The notes under the pieces are model-generated. The model was not told the DNA's origin, made no database searches, and was given only the letters and a program-made list of their open reading frames with translations. Position numbers and translations under genes: made by a program. From NCBI GenBank assembly GCA_947561395.2, contig OX387187.1, positions 3,850,976 through 3,914,975 on the forward strand: a stretch of 64,000 nucleotides of DNA. Reading direction: 5' to 3'. Source of the DNA: Buxus sempervirens. Lineage: Eukaryota; Streptophyta; Magnoliopsida; Buxales; Buxaceae. Below, one piece after another: positions 54,703-64,000 of this stretch. Numbering within the stretch: the stretch's first letter is position 1; each line of letters opens with the position of its first letter.

Positions 54703-56020
54703 ACAATAGATGTAAAATTTTCTTTGTGTAAGAAAAAGGAGTTTTCTGCCTATGAGATTGGTTTTGTTTTGGATTGGAATACCTACTGAGTTTACATGAA
54801 TTTCTATTCTGGTCTGGAGAGACCTGTGATGAGGTTATATGGCATTATACATGATGATATTGATAGTTGGTTTTATGTGTTGTCAGTGTGAGTTCATGAA
54901 ATTGTTTTCTGTTTTGGTTTAGCTTCACCTGGATCCAGAGTCTAAGCTTAGTAATGTGATGTATATGTTTTATTGGCATAATGGCATGGCCATAGAGTGT
55001 TGCCACGACCGGTGTAGAGTAGCCAGAAACCCTGAGTAGGCCTGGTTGTCAATGCCGATACCCGGAGTAGGCCGACATTGGATGACGAAACCCTGAGTAG
55101 GCCGTCATTTCAAAGTGTCCAAAACCCTTAGTAGGCCGGAACTGTGTACATGGAAGTGTGGATGTCGCTCTGGCATGTTGATTAACCAATCTAAGTAACT
55201 ACATGACATTGACCACTGTTGGGATTTGTTTTATTGGGCATGATATGTTTTATCCACTTGTTTATTGGTATTTATGGTTCACTGAATGTGGTTTATCGGT
55301 TATTTGGTATTTGTATCTCTTCCACCGGTGTAAAGCAGCATCGTGACCTTGAGTGGTTCGGTGCTATCAATGCCGATACCCGAAATAGGCCGGCATTGGA
55401 TGACGATACCCTGAGTAGACCGTCATTTCAATATCCAAACCCTGAGTAGGCTGAATATACATTTGGAGGCGTGGACATGGTTATGAGGTGACTTTATTTA
55501 TGTGACATTTCGTATATCTTGATTTGGGAAATCATGATTTCTTCGCTATGTTGTTGTCAGTTATTCATTATTTTATCGCTATCTTTGTGATTTGAGACGG
55601 ATGTTATTGTTTGATTTACATGATGGATTTCTGCACTGATATAAATTGGATTGTTGAAGTTTAGTCGGATTATTCGGACTATGCATGTTCTCATCACCGG
55701 ATATGCTTTTACCGTGGCATGTTTTAGAACTGAACTAAATGTATTTGTGCATGCATGTGCTGCTCACTAGGATATTCGTATCTCATTCCGTATTGTTTTG
55801 TTTTGTTTTGTTTTCAGCTGCTCATGGAGAGGACGATACTGCGGGTAATTGCTTGGTCATGTGAGTTTATTTCAGTTTGGGATTTATTTAGCATACTCTA
55901 ATTATCTAGTTATTGTCATTCATGTTTTTCCTTCACTCTGATACTGCGATCCTGTGTTACATGCTAACCTCTGGAGACATGTTACGGTTTAACTACGTAA
56001 CTCGGATTCGGGGTGTTACA
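54703..56020 (+). repeat. 3' part of an LTR E-family copy flanking A2
   Basis: Ends CGGGGTGTTACA at 56020. CCCTGAGTAGGCC words (55040-55130, and again 55380-55450) match, in reverse complement, those of solo LTR E at 41200-41330. The start is missing because A2 inserted into this LTR. A GATATTCGTATCTCA motif lies near 55770. Confidence 0.75.
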
Positions 56021-56448
56021 ATTGCATTGACCCTAGTTCGGGGCGCTACAACATGGGAACTCTCACTTGTAGCAACTCCAACCAAGAACTCCAAGGATGA
56101 AGAAAAGGAGGCGAACAAGGTTTGCAAAGATGAAAAGCCATGAAGATGGATTATCCAAAGGAGTTGTAAAGTATGTCTATTATGTTTTGGAATAAAACCC
56201 TATCCTATTTATACGTTTCCTAAGAAGTTTGGAATCAATCCGAATTAAAACAAAAATCTCTTGCTGTTCGTTGCTTGAGTTCAGGGTTGTGCACTATAGT
56301 TTATAGCACTGCTCGAGCACTTAGTGCGCGTTAATCGAGCATATGCTCTCGGATTCTAACTAATAAACAAACAAAGAGTTATTCTCATTGTGCGTTCGAG
56401 TGCCAGTCCGTCATTGGTTGTTTTTCTTCAAAAACCATTTGTCGCTCT
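56021..56448 (-). repeat. possible fragment of another LTR (minus orientation)
   Basis: On the minus strand a TATA-like CGTATAAATAGG (about 56213-56202) has CG-rich inverted repeats upstream (GCTCGAGCAC, TCGAGCATATGCTC, about 56308-56355), the promoter layout of the other LTRs here. A second LTR-like end TTCGGGGCGCTACA lies at 56049. No partner copy in the window. Confidence 0.35.
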
Positions 56449-57540
56449 TGTAGCACCCCATATCCGAATTTCCCAATAAAAACTTATATTTTTTTCTTTT
56501 CTACACAGATCGAGGGGCCAACTAAGTGGTAACAATAGAATTAATTAAAACTATAAAAAAAAATCAAGATACATCGAAGTTCGCTAAGAATTTAAACTCA
56601 ATTATTAACAATCTCAAAATTTTCTTATATCCAGAAATATCTATATGTCAAATATAATATGACAAAAGCATCAACTATGACTCGGTTGAACTAGAGAATA
56701 AGAAATTCGTAGATAATAAGAAATTCCTATATTAAACCTTAAGCCTTAACCTTAACCATGCTTTATTTATTTCTTCAAACCCCACTAATGGTCGATTCCT
56801 GGTAGTGTCCTCTCCAATATAACTTGAAAATAGAAAATCTGAAAACGTATATGAAATATAAAAGCCCAGTAAGTAACAACATGCATGCTTAAGACCACAA
56901 TAATAATATTCATTTTAAATAGCTAACATGATGTTTAGAAAACATTTCGATAAGCTTAAACCAAACCAAAATGAGAATCTTAACAATCAAAATCCAAGAA
57001 ACCAAACCATTAAACCAATAATCATATTAGTACATCACAATATAGATAAAGAATCATTCGTTCCCAAAATCATGTTTGCCATTACTTGGCTAAACCAAAC
57101 TGTCTCTCCCATCAACAAATTCTCTCATCAAGGAGACAAGCAAATATCTCTCACCAAGGAGGTAATCATTCTTGACACCAGGCCTTTCTATAAACCAATC
57201 CAACCTTGCCAACCATGGCATAAGAATATACCACTCCAAGATATATGGAGGAAACCAACACCACAATCCAAGATGCATGGGAGAGAACACAAATCCACAA
57301 GATACATGTGGGGCCAAAGACCATTATATCCAAACAAAAACAATGCCCTCATGGCAAATTAATCACTTTCTCATGGAGAATAACTAATAAACAGCCCTCA
57401 CTCTATAATGGAGGAAAAAACATAGTTTATTTCCTTAAATCCCAGTAAATTCAATCCAAACCCGTTTTAATAATTAGTTATTAACAATCAATTGTTGACT
57501 TAAAAAAGATTACTAATTTTATTTATTTTTAAAGGAAATT
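56449..57540 (-). repeat. partial LTR, minus orientation
   Basis: Begins TGTAGCACCCCATATCC and resembles the minus-oriented LTRs E and F (CCCAGTAAGTAACAACATGCATGC near 56870). The far end is not defined; homology fades near 57540. Short plus-strand ORFs here have no support. Confidence 0.5.
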
Positions 57541-58439
57541 TCTTACACTTGCGCACACACACACACCATATGTGTATATACATGCTTATAGATATATGCA
57601 TGCATGTGATAAATAATATATATGTTTGATATTAGATATGGAAATAACTCTCATGAGAATTGAAAGCATTTTAAGCATAGTTTTATTGGTATTTTAGTAA
57701 ATTTTATGAGAGAATAATAGTTAAACAACAAATTGAGTTTATCTCTCGAGTTTGAAAGGAGAGAGAGAAAGATAGAATAACTATACAATATTCATGGAAT
57801 TATGCTCCTCTTCCTTTATCAAAAATCTCTTAAATGAGAGGATTATATTAGAATAAAAATCAGTTGAAGTATTTTCTAATGTTTTATGGATTGAAATCTC
57901 TATTTCTATAATTTTTTTAAATCCTAGACAATCTATTTCTATTACATTGAAAAATAAAAAAACAATAAAATTAATATAGTCCAAAATAAATAAATTGAGT
58001 ACATATACTATCAAGCTCGTAAAAGGGGCTTGATGATATACAATATGTTATTGTCATACCAACAAGCAAATGCAATAAAAAAGTGAAAAAAATTCCTCTT
58101 TCCAACGAAGGTGAGAGATAGCTACTTGCTGGTATGGCAAGTGGCTATTGGGTACTATTGAGCCTTATTGGGTGCTATGCTTAGGGTATTAGAATCACTA
58201 GTAGACTAAGAATTGGAAAATTACTAGTAAAAGTGTGTATTCCTCTTACAGTAGAAGTGTGTATTCTACCGTGCTAGAGATACAATTATCATGTGTCTGT
58301 GTTAATGAGATTGAGATATGTTCAACACCTGAGGGTGTGGTATGATTATTGATTTTGAAACATTACAAATGAAATTGTGGATTATGGAATTATGCATATG
58401 GATCAGCAATTTAATTGTAAACAAAATAAGTTGTGATAT
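57541..58439. other. AT-rich sequence with a short CA microsatellite, no gene seen
   Basis: A (CA)n run at about 57552-57567 and AT-rich sequence. It may belong to the flanking LTR fragments. No coding or structural feature can be supported. Confidence 0.4.
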
Positions 58440-59341
58440 ATGTAAGTTGTGTCTAACGGGCATAGCTGTATATGGATCCATAGGCTAAGCCAGATAATGA
58501 AGGGGTATTTACTTTGGGTTGATTACTCTAAATTTGCGATTATATTTCCTTCGCAAGTTAGTTCACTTTGGGAGATTTTCATGTACAATAGGGTCTCATT
58601 TCAGATACTAGTTGCTGGTGAGGTGCCATGTATGTATTGATTAGCAGCCATACCCATGTTCAGATACCAATGGCTGCATGCTTGGGTGGTACATGCCAAA
58701 CCCCGTATTTCAGATACCAGTTACTAGTACGTGAGTTTCGTGCACAATAAGTTGATGTCTAGGCCCCATATTTCAGATCCCAGTTGCTGATATGAGGGTT
58801 GTGATTAATAACTTCGTTCATAAGTCGCATGGTGGTGTAGTGAATGAAGAGTATCTTTTCAAAGATTTATCTTTCTTCATGAGTCCTGTGATGTCACATG
58901 CTGTGTTTTGTGTATGCGTTATCGTTTGTTTTGGTATTTTTAGCTTGGAACTAAACTTATTGATTGCTGCTTTGATTTTATCATTATATCTCATGAATAT
59001 TTCATAAAAATGACTATTTTCTTGCATGCACCTTGATACTTGTTGAGATATATATTTCATTCCAGTTTTCCCCTATTTTTCAGGTATGCTTAGAGAGATC
59101 GTCAAGAATGGGGTAGTGTGCACTTGGGTAGAATTATGACAATGACTGTAGAATTAATTCAAATTAAAGAACTTTTATTTGTAAACTAATTTGTTTGAAA
59201 TGAAATATTTATGCTATGCTTCCAGTTGTACTCTGATATAATAAAAAAATTCTAAAATTTCCTCATAAATTTCAGTTTGTTCTAGCCCATTTTCATTAAC
59301 ACTCTGGGTTTGGTTATTTGAACCGGATCTGGGGTGTTACA
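58440..59341 (+). repeat. 3' part of a G-like LTR
   Basis: Ends CCGGATCTGGGGTGTTACA at 59341. GGGCATAGCTG and TGGATCCATAG (58458-58485) match LTR G near 46257-46280. Four TTTCAGAT(A/C)CCAGTTGCT-type repeats occur between 58600 and 58790. The left end is not defined. Confidence 0.6.
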
Positions 59342-60913
59342 ATATCTGCAAGATTCTCAACAGTCCCAATGTTTTGAAGCAATAATTCCTCTTCTTCAAA
59401 TTATTTCCTGTACAAAACAAAAGTGAACATTGATGTGTTTTGTTCGTGCATGGTAAATTATCTCTAGAGCTATTATGGTATAATCTTTGCTCTAGAATTA
59501 TATCACATTGTTAAAAACAAGAAAAAGGGAAAACAAGGCCTATTTTTGCTTAATGGTTAACCTATCAAAGGCCTATGATAAGATCAATTGGAAAGCCATC
59601 AATGAAGCTTTGGTTAACCTTAGTTTTAATATACATTGGGTCAATTTGACAATGAAACACCTCACGACAATAACCTATAGTATTCTTATAAATGGCTCTA
59701 TTTGTGGCTTCATTATTTTGGAGAGAAGAATAAGACAAGGATCCATTATCCCCATACATATTCATCGTCACTCAGCAATTCCTCTCTTTAGCTCTTCACA
59801 AGGCTGAGACTGAGGTCAGTATTAAGGGAATTTACATAAGTTGACACAATAGACATGTTACACATTTAATGTACACAAAGGATCTATTAATCTGCAGCAG
59901 AGCTAATCTTGAGGTCGCTATTAACTATCCAAAAATTCTAAAATCATATTATGACTTTACTGGTCAAGAAATCATTCATAACAAGTCTGAAATGTTTCTC
60001 AATCCCTCTATCAATGGAAAAAGAAAGGTTAATCTCATTAGAATATTCAATGTCAAACCTGTGAACAAATTTAGAACCTATTTGGGGGTTCCCATCATAC
60101 ATGGTAGGGTTAAGATAGATCAATTCTTTGATTTGATGGCAAAAGTCTCCAAAAGGTTAGCTATGGAAAGCTAAGCTGTTTTCCCAAGCTTGGTGCAATA
60201 CTTTAATTAATGCAACAATCATGGGGATGCCTCAACACATCATGAATTTCTTGAAGATCTCCATGACAGTGAAAGACCACATTGAGAAAATGGCCAAAGG
60301 AGGGTATAAGCCCAACCGAGAAAGAACCCTGCACACTATTTTTTGGGAGGTCATCTACCTTCGGGGGGGGGGAGGTGTTGGTGTGGTTTGTTGAAGCAAA
60401 GCCAATGATTCTGTTATTTGGAAACATATATTAAGCACTAAAAGCATCCTCAAAAAAGGTTTGGGATGGTCTATTGCAAATTGAATTAGCATTGACATAA
60501 ATGATAATACATGGATACCAAGCTGGCCCAATCTGTACAACAATCCCCCCCCCCCAGCTGAATCTATTTTTAATGTGGGTGATCAGATCTGTTCAGAAAT
60601 AAATACTTGGGATATAACCATTCTAAGGAGACTCTATCCGGACAATATGGTGGAAGATATTATTTCTATTCACATTTAGAACCAACAGGCTAATGACAGA
60701 AGGATATGGAAACACAATAGCAAGGGGATGTTTACTGTGGCATTAGCATATAAAACACTTAACAACAGTTGTACTGATGATCAAAGCAAGAATTGGCTTA
60801 AATTGTGGCACTTAACTTTTAGCCAAAGAGTTAAATACTTTGCTTGGAAATGTGCCCAACAAAAGGGGTTACTACTAGTGATATTCTTCTTGAAAAAATG
60901 GGCACCATTCCCA
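59342..60913 (+). pseudogene. LINE (L1-type) reverse transcriptase, decayed, left part
   Basis: Readable RT blocks: LSKAYDKINWKAINEAL (59560-59610), SILINGSICGF, RRIRQGS, and MYTKDLLICSRANLE (from 59869) in place of the usual YADD motif, so the first catalytic Asp is lost. It continues through FRTYLGVPIIHGRVK and a zinc-finger/RT-connection part (WLKLWHLTFSQRVKYFAWKC, 60795-60855). Several stops and frameshifts. The endonuclease part is not seen; LTR sequence lies directly to the left. A CACTA element splits the LINE at 60913. Confidence 0.85.
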
Positions 60914-63319
60914 CACTACAAAAAATTAATTTTTTAGCGACACAAATTTTGCGGCAAACATAAATATGTGTCGATATATATATCATATGGTGACATACTT
61001 GAATGTTCGCCGTTAAAGAAAATATATTTGCATTAATAAAAAAATCCTAAATAGATATTCGTGGCATTCACTTAAAATCGCTGTTAATTAGAAAAATATT
61101 CGCCGTTAAAATCGCTGTTAATTAAAAATCGCCGTGAAAAAACTTTGATGGATTTATTACTGCATATGTATAAAAACAAATAAATTTTAGAATACTGGCC
61201 TCCTACAATGGCAAGTCTGTTGACAAGCTTAAAAAAAAAGGAAAAAGAAAAAGGGAGACTGCTGATGTAAAACACTGCTCTATTATCATTTATAGTAAAC
61301 TTTTCATTAATGTATTTATTTCTGATATTTGTAGGCATTTTGTTTTCTCCAAAATTTTTCTTCAAGATAACTGATGTTGTTTTGGGGTTGAAAATTAATG
61401 CATTGCTTGAGGTATCTAACTCAATTCTTTCACAAAATATATTAATTTTAGAATTGTACATTGTTTATCTGAAAATTGTTTTGAATGTCATGTGGGCTAT
61501 TCTGTGAAATTCCTGATTTCTTTCACCAAGGCTCCAGACCTCAGCCAAATTCTAGTCCTCAATATTGGTTACCCATATTTTCGTATGGTCTTGTATAATC
61601 ACAGTAAAATTATTATTGAAACTTATAAGAGTGAATCACTTCAGTATTTAATGTATTTTTCTTTAATGTTGTAAATTGCATCATAATTATAGTTTTACAG
61701 TTCCTAAACTGTTCAATAATGGGTCACATTTTACTGCAGCAAATTTTTGATAATATAATGAATAGATATGGATGAATGGAAATACTAGGAAAGAAAAATT
61801 TGAAATGAATGCATTACGAAAGTTAAGTAATAGCTTTAATGGCAGATATAATAAAAGTCATTTTCAGATGTGTGGGTTTTTTAAATGAAGACCTAGAACA
61901 ACTAATGGTGAGAATGTGCAAATGAAAGCTAGTAGGGAAAAATTAAGTGGACATGGATGGATCACGTGGGAAAAGGTTTGGAACCATAGGTATTGTCAAA
62001 CTTTTGATTCTTGATAGGTATGAAAGAGGAAAAGTACTCAAGATCTAGACTCATAGTGGTTCATTAAAGACCGGATCTCAAAGAGAATACAAGAAAATTC
62101 TGCATATACATGTATCATTAATCATGTGTGATTGATGACAGGTAAATTCAGTCCTTTTAATTTTGTTGGAATTTTACGGGGCATATGAGTCATATGGCAT
62201 ATCTTGAGCTGGTTTAAAAAAAAAATTTCTAGATAATTTCACCAGTGTCATGTTATTTTTTATTGGTAATTTAGTTAGCTGCCAATGTTTCCTTATACTT
62301 ACGACAGCATCTTTCAAGATAGTGTTGCAATTAAGTACATGGTTGCTTGAGTACGGCATGCATTAAAGACAAAATCACCATTTTTTGTTGAGAAATACCC
62401 TAAGGTTTGCATTACAGATCAATCTATTACTTTCTTTCATCAAATTAAAGTTAAATCTTATACCGTGAATTATTTTGTTTGAAAATGTCCTAAATGCCTT
62501 TTTTTGGCTCTAGGATGAGGATGTATTTTTTGCTGACTATGCAGAAGCTCATATGAAGCTCTCAAAGCTGGGGTAAGTACAATATTAACATATTGCTTTA
62601 CATAATTATATTCTTATTTTCAGATATTTGAGTTCTGAGAATTCTTTGAAATCTTTGCTTGTCAGATTTGCTGAAGCCTAGCAAGGGACATGGAGAAATG
62701 GCAGCTGGTTGAATTTAGTAATGTTTGTTTTTTATGATGAAATTGGAATGTTCTTCAAGAATTTCGTCAAGTCTGTTTTTGATTATTTAATTGGAATGTT
62801 TTGCAAGTTTTGCTGGATGTGGCTAAGAAATATCATCATGCATCATTACAATCCACAGTACGTTGGAATTCTATTGGATTTATTGGTTAATTAATTCTTA
62901 CACAGGTTCAAAGGAAGCTACAAAATAAACTTTTTTAAAAAAAAAAAAGAGAATTTAAATCTATAATGTCGTACATTTGTTCGTCGTTAAATAACACTTA
63001 TCGCGGCATTCACAAGTGTGTCACTAAATTAAGCAAATTCCGGTGTTCATATATGTGTCACTAAAAAAATAAATAGCGGCATTCATATGGGTGTCTTTGT
63101 ACTACATTTACAGTGGCAAACATCACGACACTCATAGAATGTCGCAAATGTTTAGTTTTAGCGACGAACTCAAAGAACATCGGTAAATTATTTGCGACAC
63201 GGCCTTTAGCGATAAAAGTAAGTTTGTCGCAATGTTCGTCGCGAATAGCTATAGCGACATTCATTATAGATTTTGCGGCATTCTTATGAACCCCGCAAAA
63301 AATCTAATTTTTTGTAGTG
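60914..63319. mobile_element. non-autonomous CACTA (CMC/EnSpm) element, 2,406 bp, target duplication CCA
   Basis: CCA at 60911-60913 and 63320-63322. Ends are CACTACAAAAAATTA and its inverse, about 28 bp imperfect in total. Subterminal regions carry many short GCGGCATTCA and GTCGC(A/T) repeats in both orientations, typical of CACTA elements. No transposase is present. It holds the end of an ascorbate peroxidase gene (62514-62681). Removing it rejoins the LINE. Confidence 0.9.
62514..62681 (+). pseudogene. captured 3' exons of a cytosolic ascorbate peroxidase gene
   Basis: Exon 62514-62572 encodes DEDVFFADYAEAHMKLSK and two more residues, exon 62666-62681 encodes FAEA and a TAG stop. The intron 62573-62665 has GTAAGT...CAG ends, and an acceptor (CTCTAG) precedes the first exon. 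Sequence and exon split match the C-terminus of plant cytosolic APX, an H2O2-scavenging heme peroxidase. The heme and substrate residues lie in upstream exons that I could not find in the element. The frame across the two exons is intact. Confidence 0.83.
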
Positions 63320-63322
63320 CCA

Positions 63323-64000
63323 ACTCTATGTATTCTGTAACAATGCGATTGAAAGCTGTTATCATTTGTTTTATGAATGTACTTACACCGAAGCAATCTG
63401 GTTTTTATTATATGGTGGCCATCTAGACCAACTTCAAAGAGCTAGTTCAATCAAAGAGTGGATATTCAGGTTGTTAAGCATGGATTATGATCAAAGAAGA
63501 GAATAGACAGGTATAGATTGGGACAACATGTGATGGGCCATTTGGAAAGCTCGCAATCAGCCAATTTTTAACAAGGACAGCCCTTCTATTGAACTAACTT
63601 TGAATTATTTGAAAATTCTGCAGGCTGATTTGAGAATACTTGCAAATAGAGAGAATTTCAAGGAAAACATATGGAAGGATCAAACTTTTTTTAGATGGTG
63701 TAGACCTACAAATCCTTTTGTGAAGATCAAAATGGATAATGTCTTGAAAGGAAATCTTCAACGAGCTGCTGTAGGTGTAATTGGGAGAGTTTATAATGGA
63801 GCTACATTTTGGGGCTATGGGACATTATATTGGTACTACATCTTACATTGTGGAAGCCATTGCTGTGCTAGGAAGATTGAATCTAGCGCGAGCTATAGTA
63901 AGAGAATAATAATAGAAAGTGACTCAGCACTACTATCAAGATCATTTTAAATCCAGAGGTTGCTATACGTTGGAGATTGGAGGGCATTTGCATTGACAAT
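63323..64000 (+). pseudogene. LINE, right part: zinc finger and RNase H-like end
   Basis: Resumes at the CACTA border. A zf-RVT block CNNAIESCYHLFYECTYTEA (after a 2-base loss near 63336) is followed by IKMDNVLKGNLQRAAVGVIG and IIIESDSALLSRSF, the RNase H domain found at the end of plant LINE ORF2. Stops and frameshifts make it a pseudogene, and it runs off the window. Confidence 0.8.

Noticed and set aside
57552-57567. CA microsatellite as a structured element
   Set aside because: Short simple repeat, common and without further context.

Overview
The window is plant nuclear DNA, most likely from a large-genome angiosperm; the species cannot be named from sequence alone. It is almost entirely nested transposable elements. 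I see no ordinary single-copy host gene, rRNA, tRNA or CRISPR array. The assignment rests on plant-type LTR retrotransposons with a tRNA-Arg-like primer site, plant mobile domain (PMD) genes with short GT-AG introns, a hAT and a CACTA transposon, and an L1-type LINE.

The main occupant is one Ty3/gypsy family of the Tat/Ogre type, called A here. Copy A1 (1-9127) reads left to right; only its 3' part lies in the window. Copy A2 (18265-54702) reads right to left and carries a 5' LTR (49793-54702), PBS, gag, protease, RT, RNase H, integrase, two extra genes, PPT and a 3' LTR cut off at 18265. Without later insertions A2 would be about 20-21 kb. In both copies two multi-exon genes lie between integrase and PPT, antisense to gag-pol. 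One is a six-exon PMD gene, the other a two-exon gene resembling the plant family called DUF7745. Both genes are open in A1 and damaged in A2. Arrays of ~27-bp palindromes with TACGGGC arms sit in the LTR U3, upstream of each antisense gene, and in the leader.

1-9127: A1 antisense genes, PPT and 3' LTR. 9126-11260: part of a second LTR (C). 11261-18264: end of a third element (B), PPT plus a 3' LTR split by a complete hAT element (12321-15709, perfect 8-bp target duplication). 18265-54702: A2, interrupted by solo LTR B (24765-28166), LTR F (30435-35435, itself holding solo LTR D at 30926-33223), solo LTR E (40657-42970), solo LTR G (45102-47462) and solo LTR H (50809-53916). B, D, E, G and H each have a perfect 5-bp target duplication. 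54703-59341: partial LTRs. 59342-64000: a decayed LINE split by a CACTA element (60914-63319, 3-bp target duplication) that carries the last two exons of a cytosolic ascorbate peroxidase gene.

The nesting gives an order of events: A2 landed in an E-family LTR, B landed in A2's 3' LTR, C in B, and A1 in C. A1 is therefore probably the youngest member of that stack, in keeping with its open extra genes. The most unusual material is the antisense two-gene cassette with its palindrome arrays, and a U5 hairpin followed by a copy of the primer-binding-site start that is kept across four LTR families with compensatory stem changes.
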